This document shows positions 1 to 8,662 of a stretch of DNA of 64,000 nucleotides, one piece after another. The notes beneath the pieces were generated by a model, which was not told the origin of the DNA, did not search any database, and worked only from the letters and a program-made list of their open reading frames with translations. A program made the translations under genes and the position numbers. The first letter of the stretch is position 1, and the number at the start of each line of letters is the position of its first letter. Source of the DNA: Dyadobacter sp. 3J3 (GTDB lineage Bacteria > Bacteroidota > Bacteroidia > Cytophagales > Spirosomataceae); contig NZ_VTOL01000007.1 in the NCBI RefSeq assembly GCF_009801115.1, positions 248,001 to 312,000 on the forward strand, read 5' to 3'.

Positions 1-160
1 TGTAATTGATCTGAGCGTTTGGAAGAAAGAAATTCGGATCCCAGGTCGATTCGCTGGACTTTGTCGGATCCGTGTTTATTTCATCAAACTTATCTGTACA
101 TCCCGCCATTACAAACAGGACCAGAAAAACACTATATATTGAAAATCTTTTCATAGTCAT
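1..160 (-). CDS. SusD/RagB-like outer-membrane lipoprotein, N-terminal fragment
   Basis: The gene runs off the left edge, so only about 52 codons are visible. They encode a short signal peptide ending in a lipobox (M-A-G-C), followed by a C-T-D-K-F-D-E-I-N-T-D-P stretch typical of SusD-like nutrient-binding lipoproteins paired with SusC receptors. Two in-frame ATGs exist, at 158-160 and 152-154. The first overlaps the stop codon of the SusC gene (TAATG), which suggests translational coupling. The product would cap the neighbouring SusC barrel on the cell surface and bind its substrate. The substrate cannot be told from this fragment. Confidence 0.85.
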   Translation of the reverse strand, partial: MTMKRFSIYSVFLVLFVMAGCTDKFDEINTDPTKSSESTWDPNFFLPNAQINY

Positions 161-3100
161 TATTTTTTGAATCTCGCGTTGATTGTGAAACCATAAGATC
201 TGGTTGAAGGATATTGTGACCCTTCAACACCTGCGTAGCCAACGTTGGAAGAGAAACCCGCTTCCGGATCAAAATTCTTTGTATGTTTTAGCAAAGTAGC
301 AAGGTTTCTTCCAACAGCAGATATTGAAATACCTTCAAATGGCAACTTGTTGTTAAACCATTTTGACGGCATGTTATAGCTGAAAACAACTTGTCTAAGC
401 TTGATAAAATCGGAGCTAAATACGTTGATCTTGGATACGTTCGTTACCAGTTTCGAGTAATACGTTTGTGCATCCACATTCTTTGTATTTGTAGCACCAT
501 CAGCAGTAACACCGTCAGCCACAACACCTGTTTCTCTTCCAGGAAGTGTAATCTTGTTAAGACCATCTACGATAGAATAATGGTTTGTTGCAGATAAAAC
601 CTTACCGCCGAATTTGTAATCAAACAAGAAAGAAAGTGCAAAAGCTTTGTAATTCAATGTATTATTAAAACCACCATAAACTTTTGGCAAAGTAGAACCC
701 ATCGGTTTCAGCTCACCACGAACAGGAATACCGTCAGAACCAACAATTACTTTTCCGCTTGCATTGTAAGAATAATCGTAAGCCATTACTTGAGCAGCAG
801 CCATTCCTCTTACATGTGCAATGTTTGCGTTCAAAGGACGATATGTTCCCAAACCGAAGATTTTGGTTTTTGGCTGTCCTGTTGCATCCAAACCGTCAAT
901 ATCAACAATTGTGTTTTTCACTTTTGTAACATTGAAAGAAACATCCCATTTGAATTTACCTGTTTGTACCGGTGTAGCCGTCAATAGTAATTCAACACCT
1001 GAATTTTTGGTAGAACCAAGGTTTAATACCTGTGAAGTGTACCCTGTTGTTGTAGACAAAGGTCCATTTACGATTTCATCTGATGTTTTACGATTGAAAT
1101 ACGCAACATCAAGTCCGATTCTGTTTTGAAGGAATTTAGTCTCAAATCCAATTTCAAATTCTTTCAATCTATATGGTTTAAGATTGATATTTGGAAGCTG
1201 AGAATCAAATCCACCTTGTGGCAAACCGTTTATGGTATTACCCAAAGAATAATACTGACTTGTCAAATAAGCATCAAATGCTTCACCGCTTGTTTGAGCA
1301 TAAGAAGCTCTGATTTTACCAAAGTCCATTGACGGCACTTTTATCAATTCCGAGAAGATGAAACTACCAGAAACCGAAGGTGCAAAAATACCTCTGTTTT
1401 TAGATGGAAGTGTTGAGTAAACATCATATCTACCGGTTGTAGACAAAGTCAGGTAACTCTTGAAATCAAAGTCGGCGGTGTAGTAACCCGACTGAACTTG
1501 TCTTTCATTGTAAGAATAACCCTGATTTTTCGTAAGCGTGTTTGACAATGTGTATAAATAAGGAATACTTAAAGTTCCACCACCAACAGAAACAGATTCA
1601 AGTTTGTTTTTTCTTAGGTTAGCTCCCAATGCCAGATTAACACCAAAATCGTCTCCAATTTTCTTATTAATTCCCAGAAGACCGTCAAAGTTTAATTCGG
1701 TAGTCTGTTGCTTGGCATTTCCAACACTACCTTTGCTGGAAAACGCTGTTCCCCATGGAGTAATACTAAAACCAGCGTCATTGATATTATCATACCCAAT
1801 ACGACCTTGAAGGTAAATCCAGTCTGCAAACTGGTATTTAGTAGTAATGGCAGAAATAAGACGTTTTCTGTTTTGCGTATTTTTGTATTGATTTACTACA
1901 AACCAAGGATTGGTCTTGTACGTATCATCACTGAAAGTCAACTCGGCACCAGTAACAGGATTGTAACCAGGTTTTAAAGCTTCCTGATTGAAACTGCTTG
2001 CAAGAAACGCAATACCGTAATTGGCATTCAACGGAGCATCACTTAACTGAGCTCTGTTTTTATCACTCTGATCAATGTAATTGGCCATTACACTAACATC
2101 CAGTTTGTCTGTTACTTTTTGTGTAAGGTTTAAATTGACCGTTCTTCTGTTCACACCGCTGTTACGCAAAACTGCATCTGCGCTCATGTTGGAAAGTGAC
2201 AAACGGAAACTGTTTTTTTCACCACCACCTGAAACTGAAACCGTGTTTGTATACGTTGCACCTGTTCTGTAAAACTTGTCGATGTTGTTTTTTACAGGAG
2301 AATATGCATACTGTTTGCCATCAAACTGTGTATACTGCGCACCATCCATTTTCTCACCCCAGCTATAAATACCGGAATTTCTTGCACTGTTTACATCCGT
2401 TGGACGTTTACCTTGCTGACCCTGACCGTATTCATATTGATAATCAGTGTAATTGATCACCTTGTCAAACTGAGTATTGCTGTTGTATTCAACTGAAAGT
2501 GAAGAATTTTTGCTACCTGATTTTGTTGTGATCAAAATTACGCCATTCGCAGCACGAGTACCATATAATGCAGCGGCACTGGCACCTTTCAAAACTGTCA
2601 TGGTTTCAATATCATCCGGGTTAATGTTACCGATACCGTCACCGTTATCTGCTCCACCCCATTCACCGGCAGTTCCTTTTGGTGTATTATCCATGGGTAC
2701 GCCGTTAATTACGAAAAGTGGGCTACCACCTTTGAAATTGCTCACACCTCTAAGGTTGATACGAGAAGAAGATGCAGGTCCACCGCTTGCAGGGCTGATG
2801 TTCAAACCTGCCACACGTCCCTGAAGTGAATTAACAACGTTGGTTTCACGCGCCTGATTGAACGCCGTTCCTTCTACGGATGTCACAGAATATCCAAGTT
2901 TTCTGGTGTCCTTTTTAATACCAAGTGCCGTTACTACAACTTCCTGAAGATTGGCAACATCCGGTTCAAGTTTCACATCGACAACCGTACGGCTTCCGAT
3001 TGTGATTTCCTGTCTCAAATACCCAATAGTACTAATAACCAGGACGTCAGTTGATTTTGCTCCTGCAATAGAATATTTTCCATTTGCGTCTGCATTAGAT

Positions 3101-3273
3101 CCTTTGGATGATCCCTTTAGCGTTATTGTTGCACCAGGAAGCCCCTGGTCTCTCTCATCTGTTACTGTACCTGTAACGGTCCGTTCCTGAGCAGACGCAT
3201 TTAAGGAAAATAACAAAAACATCCCAAATGGCACGAAACCTTTCAGGAAAATTTTTAGTAGTTTTTCTTTCAT
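160..3273 (-). CDS. SusC/RagA family TonB-dependent outer-membrane receptor
   Basis: The product is about 1037 residues, a normal length for SusC. In order it has a signal peptide ending in S-A-Q, a carboxypeptidase-D regulatory-like domain (about residues 30-110), a plug domain opening with the E-V-V-V-T-A-L-G-I box typical of SusC, and a long beta-barrel ending in an aromatic-basic tail (F-T-I-N-A-R-F-K-K). It should import an oligomer across the outer membrane using TonB energy, together with the SusD lipoprotein whose start overlaps its stop. I chose the ATG at 3271-3273; an upstream in-frame TTG adds only two residues. The substrate is unknown, because no degradative enzyme lies beside it inside the window. 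Confidence 0.95.
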   Translation of the reverse strand: MKEKLLKIFLKGFVPFGMFLLFSLNASAQERTVTGTVTDERDQGLPGATITLKGSSKGSNADANGKYSIAGAKSTDVLVISTIGYLRQEITIGSRTVVDVKLEPDVANLQEVVVTALGIKKDTRKLGYSVTSVEGTAFNQARETNVVNSLQGRVAGLNISPASGGPASSSRINLRGVSNFKGGSPLFVINGVPMDNTPKGTAGEWGGADNGDGIGNINPDDIETMTVLKGASAAALYGTRAANGVILITTKSGSKNSSLSVEYNSNTQFDKVINYTDYQYEYGQGQQGKRPTDVNSARNSGIYSWGEKMDGAQYTQFDGKQYAYSPVKNNIDKFYRTGATYTNTVSVSGGGEKNSFRLSLSNMSADAVLRNSGVNRRTVNLNLTQKVTDKLDVSVMANYIDQSDKNRAQLSDAPLNANYGIAFLASSFNQEALKPGYNPVTGAELTFSDDTYKTNPWFVVNQYKNTQNRKRLISAITTKYQFADWIYLQGRIGYDNINDAGFSITPWGTAFSSKGSVGNAKQQTTELNFDGLLGINKKIGDDFGVNLALGANLRKNKLESVSVGGGTLSIPYLYTLSNTLTKNQGYSYNERQVQSGYYTADFDFKSYLTLSTTGRYDVYSTLPSKNRGIFAPSVSGSFIFSELIKVPSMDFGKIRASYAQTSGEAFDAYLTSQYYSLGNTINGLPQGGFDSQLPNINLKPYRLKEFEIGFETKFLQNRIGLDVAYFNRKTSDEIVNGPLSTTTGYTSQVLNLGSTKNSGVELLLTATPVQTGKFKWDVSFNVTKVKNTIVDIDGLDATGQPKTKIFGLGTYRPLNANIAHVRGMAAAQVMAYDYSYNASGKVIVGSDGIPVRGELKPMGSTLPKVYGGFNNTLNYKAFALSFLFDYKFGGKVLSATNHYSIVDGLNKITLPGRETGVVADGVTADGATNTKNVDAQTYYSKLVTNVSKINVFSSDFIKLRQVVFSYNMPSKWFNNKLPFEGISISAVGRNLATLLKHTKNFDPEAGFSSNVGYAGVEGSQYPSTRSYGFTINARFKK

Positions 3274-3507
3274 AAACAATTTACTTTTTAAAAATAAAAC
3301 ATAGGTTGCACACCAAAATAGCCAAATATTGGATTGGAGTTCTGGCAGTTGAACAAATATCCTAATATATTTCGTAATTAAATAATTTTAATTAATCTCT
3401 TAAGGCCTTATTATTATTATTTAATAATTGTAATAAATACATTTTAAATAGGCCTTTTACTACTAAACCCTTTTAGTAAGGTATTTTTCGAATAAAATGT
3501 GGCAAAT

Positions 3508-3546
3508 AAAAAAGCCGCTACCCAAAGTTTGAGTAACAGCTTTTTA
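3508..3546 (-). terminator. Intrinsic terminator after the 3574-3981 gene
   Basis: Bases 3511-3523 pair with 3531-3543 across a 7-base loop, giving a 13-bp stem with a few G-U pairs on the minus strand, followed by a T-run on that strand. It lies just past the stop codon of the hypothetical gene and separates it from the SusC gene. Confidence 0.8.
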
Positions 3547-3573
3547 AAAAATTTTATCTTAAATAGAATTTTT

Positions 3574-3981
3574 TTAATTATCCTCCGGATATGGCACAAA
3601 AATAAAACCCGAAAAATCTCCAATTAATGCAAAAAGGCAGCAATACTCATCTGCATTTTTATAATTCTCTTTAAACAGATCAACGGACTCCTCTCCTATT
3701 AATTTCCTGTCTAAAAATTCCTGCATATATGAGGCTCTGTAATTATAACGGTTCGTCATTTCAGTGGATCCGATCAGTAAAACACCAAGATCTACTTCTT
3801 CATTTGTAATGACAAAAATCGGGTTCTCAGAAAATCCTCTTTTACGTATCTGATAAGAAGCATCTTTTAACTGATCCGAAACCCTGACAAAATCCTGTGA
3901 CACATATCCCATCAATTTCCTGTTCAACTCGGGTGAGTTGGCATCGTCCATCATGGAGTTTTCATTGCTGTTGTTAATCAT
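3574..3981 (-). CDS. Hypothetical protein, 135 aa
   Basis: I do not recognise this family. The product is an acidic, soluble-looking protein of 135 residues with no signal peptide or membrane segment. The N-terminal 20 residues are rich in Asn, Asp and Ser; the rest looks like a compact alpha/beta domain (I-F-V-I-T-N-E-E-V-D-L-G-V-L-L-I-G-S and a C-terminal C-C-L-F-A-L-I-G-D-F-S-G-F-I-F-V-P). It is the last gene of a minus-strand series tsaE, ald, this gene, and is followed by a clear terminator. The spacer to ald holds inverted 7-bp repeats. Codon use looks like its neighbours, so it is probably a real, lineage-restricted cytoplasmic protein. Confidence 0.75.
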   Translation of the reverse strand: MINNSNENSMMDDANSPELNRKLMGYVSQDFVRVSDQLKDASYQIRKRGFSENPIFVITNEEVDLGVLLIGSTEMTNRYNYRASYMQEFLDRKLIGEESVDLFKENYKNADEYCCLFALIGDFSGFIFVPYPEDN

Positions 3982-3994
3982 AATTTTCTTGCTG

Positions 3995-4198
3995 TTGGCT
4001 ATTAGCTTTTAGCCGTTAGCTTTTCGCCCGTTAGCCGGTTTTGGTGGTTATTAAGTTTTTGGTGTAGAGAAATTGGCTTTCACAGCTACCCAGTTTATTA
4101 CCTTACTTTTAATAAAACAATTTGAAAGACAATTTTGATGTATTAACTATTATTCCGAACGCTTGGTCAAGCTAAAAGCCATCCGCTAATAGCCAAAA
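3995..4198. repeat. Inverted arrays of 7-bp TTAGNNN repeats (copy 1)
   Basis: The spacer between ald and the 135-aa gene is bounded by two short-period arrays. The left arm (3995-4029) reads on the plus strand as consecutive heptamers TTGGCTA, TTAGCTT, TTAGCCG, TTAGCTT, TTCGCCC. The right arm (4171-4198) reads GCTAAAA, GCCATCC, GCTAATA, GCCAAAA, which is the same motif inverted. About 140 bp of unrelated sequence lies between them. The arms can pair with each other. Two other spacers in the window (22095-22240 and 36819-36967) have the same design with TTAANNN units. Confidence 0.75.
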
Positions 4199-4204
4199 CC
4201 TACC

Positions 4205-5431
4205 TTACATTCTCGCCGCAAGTAACAACGTCAAATCCTTATAACGCATGTTGAAACTCCTGGCGATGTGCGAATTGGTTAATGTTCCTTTATGACAATA
4301 CACTCCTTTCATAAACCAACGATTTGCATAAATCATTTCTTCGATGCCGCCAATTGTTCCGGTTTGTAATAAAAAAGGCAAAAAAACATTGCTTAAAGCT
4401 GTACTGGCTGTGTTGGCTACGCGCGATGGAATGTTTGGGACACAATAATGGATCACGTCCTTGTATTTAAAAGTTGGGTGTTTGTGCGTTGTCATTTTAG
4501 AAGTTTCAAAAGATCCTCCCTGATCGATACTCACATCAATAATGACGGAACCCTGTTTCATGCCCGCAACCATTTCTTTTGTCACAACCATCGGACTCAT
4601 TCCATTTTCAGCGCGCATGGTTCCAATAACCACATCGGCACGGCTGATAGCCTCTGCCAGGGTATCCGAATCAATAATTGAAGTGTAAAGATTTTGCCCG
4701 ATAGAATATTTCAGTCTTTGTAAACGATAAATATGTTTGTCAAAAATTTTGATATCGGCACCAAAACCCAACGCCGCACGTGTTGCGTATTCTGCTACCG
4801 TACCCGCACCAAGAATTACGATTTTTGTCGGTGGCACGCCGGTAATGCCGCCCAGGATAATACCTCGCCCGCCATTCGGGTTAGACAAATATTCCGCCGC
4901 GATCAGCAAAACCGTACTTCCTGCAATTTCCCCCATTGCCCTGATAATAGGTTTTCCTCCTACCTGATCCTCAATTAATTCATAACTGATACCGGTAATT
5001 TTTGCTTCATTCAGTTTTTCGAAATATTTCTTTTCCAGCGTTGGCAAATTCAATGCGGAAATGAGCGTTGTACCTGCTTTAATAAAACCAAATTCTTCTT
5101 CTACCAACGGTTCCACTTTCAAAATCAGATTGGCCTGATAAACTTCCTTAGGTCCGGCAACAATACTGGCTCCGGCCTCACTATAATCATGATCTGAGAA
5201 ATTGGCACTTTTTCCTGCATTTTTTTCAACCCAAACTTCATGTCCGTTTCTCACCAGAATACTGACTGCATCCGGTGTTAATGCAATACGATTTTCCTGT
5301 AACGAAACTTCTCTGGGCAAACCAATAAGTAAGGAATTCTGATTTTTCCGGGTTGCCAGTAATGACTCCTGCGGATAAAGCGCCGACTGTTTTGCCAATT
5401 CTTCAAAACCCTTTATTTGCGGTTGTGCCAT
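4205..5431 (-). CDS. ald: Alanine dehydrogenase
   Basis: The 408-residue cytoplasmic enzyme belongs to the alanine dehydrogenase / transhydrogenase-alpha family and would oxidise L-alanine to pyruvate and ammonia with NAD. Visible hallmarks are the N-terminal substrate-domain stretch G-L-P-R-E-V-x(5)-N-R-I-A-L-T-P, the K-V-E-P segment, the NAD-binding loop I-V-I-L-G-A-G-T-V-A-E-Y-A near residue 210, and the conserved V-I-D-V-S-I-D-Q-G-G motif. It carries about 30 extra N-terminal residues and a longer C-terminus than the Bacillus enzyme, as I recall for Bacteroidota forms. It lies 58 bp after tsaE on the same strand. A role as a related NAD(P)-dependent enzyme cannot be excluded, but the motifs fit Ald best. 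Confidence 0.92.
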   Translation of the reverse strand: MAQPQIKGFEELAKQSALYPQESLLATRKNQNSLLIGLPREVSLQENRIALTPDAVSILVRNGHEVWVEKNAGKSANFSDHDYSEAGASIVAGPKEVYQANLILKVEPLVEEEFGFIKAGTTLISALNLPTLEKKYFEKLNEAKITGISYELIEDQVGGKPIIRAMGEIAGSTVLLIAAEYLSNPNGGRGIILGGITGVPPTKIVILGAGTVAEYATRAALGFGADIKIFDKHIYRLQRLKYSIGQNLYTSIIDSDTLAEAISRADVVIGTMRAENGMSPMVVTKEMVAGMKQGSVIIDVSIDQGGSFETSKMTTHKHPTFKYKDVIHYCVPNIPSRVANTASTALSNVFLPFLLQTGTIGGIEEMIYANRWFMKGVYCHKGTLTNSHIARSFNMRYKDLTLLLAARM

Positions 5432-5489
5432 GGAATAGGTAAAAAATTAAATTTGTACTTGGTGAGTTGTATGAGGATATTTTACTTGA

Positions 5490-5930
5490 TCAGCTTTTCA
5501 CTTCATTAATTTCCAAAACGCGTTCGCCGGTTTCATCCGAATTTAGTTTTATCAGCAGATGCGGATATGGCCAAAGTGATTCTATTTTTTCAGGCCACTC
5601 GACGAAACAAAATCCGCCGGAATCAAAATATTCTTCAATGCCAATATCCAACGCTTCCACTTCACTCCTGATCCGGTAAAAGTCGAAATGATAAATCACT
5701 TTCCTGTCCGTGGTAATGTATTCATTGACAATTGAAAACGTAGGACTTTGCACAATAGACTGAACGCCAAGAAGCTCGCAAAGTTTTTTGATCAATGTAG
5801 TTTTACCAACGCCCATGGGACCATCAAACAGCCAAACCGGAACATTTTCTCCCAACTGTAATAAAGAAGCCGCAACAGTATCCAACTCGGATAAATCTTG
5901 AAAACGGATTGTAACAGGCAATGTATTCAT
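5490..5930 (-). CDS. tsaE: tRNA threonylcarbamoyladenosine biosynthesis ATPase TsaE
   Basis: TsaE is the ATPase that works with TsaB and TsaD to make the t6A modification of ANN-decoding tRNAs. The product has the Walker A stretch G-P-M-G-V-G-K-T-T near residue 38, the S-P-T-F-S-I-V-N-E-Y segment and the H-F-D-F-Y-R motif of the family. I start it at the ATG 5928-5930 (146 residues), because the longer frame adds 12 residues that overlap the promoter-like box at 5935-5942. At about 146 residues the length is typical. It is the first gene of the tsaE-ald series. Confidence 0.92.
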   Translation of the reverse strand: MNTLPVTIRFQDLSELDTVAASLLQLGENVPVWLFDGPMGVGKTTLIKKLCELLGVQSIVQSPTFSIVNEYITTDRKVIYHFDFYRIRSEVEALDIGIEEYFDSGGFCFVEWPEKIESLWPYPHLLIKLNSDETGERVLEINEVKS

Positions 5931-5934
5931 GGTA

Positions 5935-5942
5935 CAAAAATA
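5935..5942 (-). promoter_or_regulatory. Bacteroidota -7 box of a probable leaderless tsaE promoter
   Basis: On the minus strand the sequence is TATTTTTG, a perfect TAnnTTTG match, ending four bases before the tsaE ATG. Transcription starting at the usual distance would begin at or next to the start codon. No convincing TTTG -33 box is seen at 19-23 bp, so this rests on the -7 box and its position. Confidence 0.5.
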
Positions 5943-6202
5943 CCACAATTTAAATACAGTAATCACATTTTGTAGGTGACAATTGTTTTAAAACCTACAA
6001 TCCTTATTGAACAACCGTCAGCTTAATATTTCTCAATACCATACAGCAGGCATTTTCAAACTGATTTTCAAAAATATCATCGCTTTACAAAATTACCCGA
6101 AAAATGGAATTATTACGGGTAGTTAGTTTCATTCTTCGTCTCCTTATAGTATCGGTGAATTCGCAATTTTCTATTATCACAGAAGTAAATCAAAAACAAA
6201 TT

Positions 6203-7156
6203 ATGCCAACCGCATTGTCCCGAAGAAACTTTCTGATCCATACTGCACTTGCCGGAAGCTTGGTTCCTCTGTTAACGCCTGAATCATTTTCCAAAACTGT
6301 TATGCCTGTGGCGAACATACCAAAAATCAATATTTTCTCAAAACATTTGCAGTTTTTGAACTATAAGGACATGGCAGAAGCTGCAAAAGAAATTGGTTTC
6401 GACGGAATTGATCTGACAGTTCGGCCTAAGGGACATGTGCTGCCAGAACGTGTTGAAAATGATTTACCCCTGGCCGTTGAAGCAATGAAAAAGGTAGGAT
6501 TTTCTCCTTTATTAATGACAACAGCTATTGAAGATGCGAATAATCCTATGGACAAAAAAGTATTGGAAGTTGCCGCTGCCCAAGGAATAAAATATTACCG
6601 AATGAACTGGTATAAATACAACGACCAGAAAACAATTCCGCAGTCGCTGGATGAATACCGGAATAAGGTGGAGGCTTTAAGTAAGCTTAACACAAAACTT
6701 GGCATTACCGGTTGCTATCAAAATCATGCAGGAAGAATGGTCGGTGCCTCGTTGTTTGAAATCTGGGAATTATTGAAAAATGCAGATTTAAGCCACATGG
6801 GTGCACAATATGACATTCGCCATGCAACGCTGGAAGGTGGACTTTCCTGGCAAACGGGATTTGAATTAATTAAACCAAATATCAAAACCATTGTACTAAA
6901 AGATTTCATGTGGGAGAAAACCAAAGGAAAATGGGGACCAAAAAACGTACCGCTGGGTGAAGGTATGGTAGACTTTAAAACCTATTTCAAATTATTAAAA
7001 AGCAGCAATATCCAGGCCCCTGTTTGCCTTCACCTGGAATATGATCTGGGCGGTGCCGATCAGGGAGCTGATAAAATTACCGTTGCGCCAAAAGTAGTTT
7101 TTGATGCAATGAAAAGAGATTTACGGAAGGTAAAGGAATTGTGGGAGCAGGCGTAG
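6203..7156 (+). CDS. Exported sugar phosphate isomerase/epimerase-like TIM-barrel protein
   Basis: The 317-residue product starts with M-P-T-A-L-S-R-R-N-F-L and a hydrophobic A-L-A-G-S-L-V-P stretch. This is a twin-arginine-like signal, so it is probably exported. The rest is an AP-endonuclease-2 type TIM barrel, as in xylose isomerase-like epimerases: G-F-D-G-I-D-L-T-V-R near the N-terminus, Q-N-H-A-G in the middle, A-Q-Y-D-I-R-H-A, and H-L-E-Y near the end. The ATG at 6203 is preferred, since the longer frame adds 33 residues that would bury the Tat motif. The substrate is unknown. It precedes a Gfo/Idh oxidoreductase, a common pairing in sugar or cyclitol metabolism. Confidence 0.85.
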   Translation: MPTALSRRNFLIHTALAGSLVPLLTPESFSKTVMPVANIPKINIFSKHLQFLNYKDMAEAAKEIGFDGIDLTVRPKGHVLPERVENDLPLAVEAMKKVGFSPLLMTTAIEDANNPMDKKVLEVAAAQGIKYYRMNWYKYNDQKTIPQSLDEYRNKVEALSKLNTKLGITGCYQNHAGRMVGASLFEIWELLKNADLSHMGAQYDIRHATLEGGLSWQTGFELIKPNIKTIVLKDFMWEKTKGKWGPKNVPLGEGMVDFKTYFKLLKSSNIQAPVCLHLEYDLGGADQGADKITVAPKVVFDAMKRDLRKVKELWEQA

Positions 7157-7190
7157 CATTACGATTATTTGTACTCAATTCAGTCTGACA

Positions 7191-7221
7191 TTTGCCCCTG
7201 TACACGTAAAAGTTAACTTTG
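7191..7221 (+). promoter_or_regulatory. Promoter of the Gfo/Idh/MocA gene
   Basis: TTTG at 7191-7194, a 19-bp spacer, then TAACTTTG at 7214-7221, a perfect match to the Bacteroidota sigma-A consensus. The start codon at 7292 is about 70 bp downstream. Confidence 0.75.
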
Positions 7222-7291
7222 CAACAAGAATTATCAATAGGAATTTGCCTTAGCCCGTTCCTTCATTTATCATTCATCTATTCCATTTATT

Positions 7292-8329
7292 ATGTCTTCC
7301 AAAATTCTTAACGTTGGGCTTATCGGTTTCGGGCTTTCCGGCCGGTATTTTCATGCGCCATTTCTTTCAGTCAATCCTCGTTTTAAATTGAAAACAGCCG
7401 TTGAAAGAAGTAAAAATGAAGCACAGGAATTTGACGCCTCCATAGAAAACGCTCGCTCCATTGACGAGCTTTTGAGTGATACAGAAATTGACCTTGTATT
7501 TATATGTACACCAAATGATACCCATTTTCAATATGCGATGGATGCTCTTGAAAATGGCAAACATGTCGTGATTGAAAAACCATTTTCCGCAACAGAAGAG
7601 GAAGGAAAACAATTGGTAGCACTGGCAAAAGAGAAAGGTTTGATTTTGACTGCCTACCAAAACCGTCGCTGGGATTCTGATTTCCTGACCATTAAAAAAT
7701 TACTGGCGGAAGGAAAACTTGGTGACGTCATTGAATACGAATGCCGTTATGACCGTTTCCGACCAGTGGTTCCCACAGAATCCTGGAAAGAAAAAAAAGT
7801 AGATGTGGGTGGAAATTTATATAATCTGGGTCCACACTTGCTTGATCAGGCGCTTAATTTGTTTGGAACTCCCGAAACCGTAACGGCCGAGGTTCGTAGT
7901 GTTCGCCCGAATAGTGAAATTGATGATTATTTTGATGTTCGGTTAGGCTATACAGACAAAGTTGTAATATTAAAATCAAGTCTGATGGTTTACGAAAATT
8001 TCCTTCGCTACACGATTCATGGCACCAAAGGTTCTTTTATTAAAGGTGGTCTGGATCCTCAGGAAGAAACTTTACGTAAAAATATTTTACCCAATGAAAA
8101 ACCATGGGGTGTGGAGCCAGAAAATCGTTGGGGGAAACTCTCATCCGCTGAATTTACAGGTATTGTGGAAAGTGAAGCCGGAGATTATATGCCATTTTAT
8201 GATAATGTTTACGAAGCAATTGTGGACGGTGCCGAACTTGCCGTTAAACCAGAAGAAATTTTAAGAACCTGCCGGGTAATTGACCTTGCCTTTCAGAGCA
8301 GTGCAGATAAACAGGTAATGAAGTATTAG
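7292..8329 (+). CDS. Gfo/Idh/MocA family oxidoreductase
   Basis: The 345-residue product has an N-terminal Rossmann fold (V-G-L-I-G-F-G-L-S-G-R-Y-F-H-A-P-F), the family's V-I-E-K-P-F motif near residue 98, and a C-terminal alpha/beta substrate domain with G-G-N-L-Y-N-L-G-P-H-L-L-D-Q. It should be a cytoplasmic NAD(P)-dependent dehydrogenase acting on a sugar or cyclitol. The Y-F-H-A-P-F variant resembles the YdgJ/scyllo-inositol dehydrogenase branch, but the substrate is not determinable here. It has its own promoter and a strong terminator, so it is probably transcribed alone. Confidence 0.92.
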   Translation: MSSKILNVGLIGFGLSGRYFHAPFLSVNPRFKLKTAVERSKNEAQEFDASIENARSIDELLSDTEIDLVFICTPNDTHFQYAMDALENGKHVVIEKPFSATEEEGKQLVALAKEKGLILTAYQNRRWDSDFLTIKKLLAEGKLGDVIEYECRYDRFRPVVPTESWKEKKVDVGGNLYNLGPHLLDQALNLFGTPETVTAEVRSVRPNSEIDDYFDVRLGYTDKVVILKSSLMVYENFLRYTIHGTKGSFIKGGLDPQEETLRKNILPNEKPWGVEPENRWGKLSSAEFTGIVESEAGDYMPFYDNVYEAIVDGAELAVKPEEILRTCRVIDLAFQSSADKQVMKY

Positions 8330-8346
8330 TATATAAGCCTTCTTTC

Positions 8347-8394
8347 AAACAAAACCGCCGCGGAATTCATTTTCTGCGGCGGTTTTGTTTTATA
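8347..8394 (+). terminator. Strong intrinsic terminator
   Basis: A perfect 15-bp stem (8347-8361 with 8376-8390) with a GC core (CCGCCGC) and a 14-base loop is followed by T-rich sequence. It starts 18 bp after the oxidoreductase stop codon. Flanking A and T runs would let it work in both directions. Confidence 0.9.
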
Positions 8395-8662
8395 TCGCTT
8401 GTAAAATACAAGATTAAAAGCCAATCCTAATGTGTATTAGAAAAAAATTAAAAATGTTACTATTTCCAGTTTTTCACCTGGAAGAGGTCATGATAAGTAA
8501 TTAAATAAATACAATCTTTCTAAATTTGCTCCACGGTTTATTTCATTGGTTTAACTCTGAACTTTATTTTACCAAAATCAATTAAACTACTAGTTTAAAA
8601 TACAGATGCATAGGAATAAATCGGTGTGTTTGTTTACTTAATATCTCTTCTATCAATATCCT
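8395..8662. other. Gene-free upstream region of the barrel protein gene
   Basis: AT-rich sequence with no ORF of note. A lone TAAATTTG -7-like box sits at 8521-8528 on the plus strand without a good -33 partner. It could drive the next gene from a leader of about 130 bp. Confidence 0.35.

Noticed and set aside
821..1129. A 102-codon plus-strand ORF inside the first SusC gene
   Set aside because: Antisense shadow of a strongly supported coding region, as are the other ORFs opposite large genes in the window.
3274..3279. TTG start two codons upstream for the first SusC gene
   Set aside because: The ATG at 3271-3273 gives the full signal peptide and is the more usual start.
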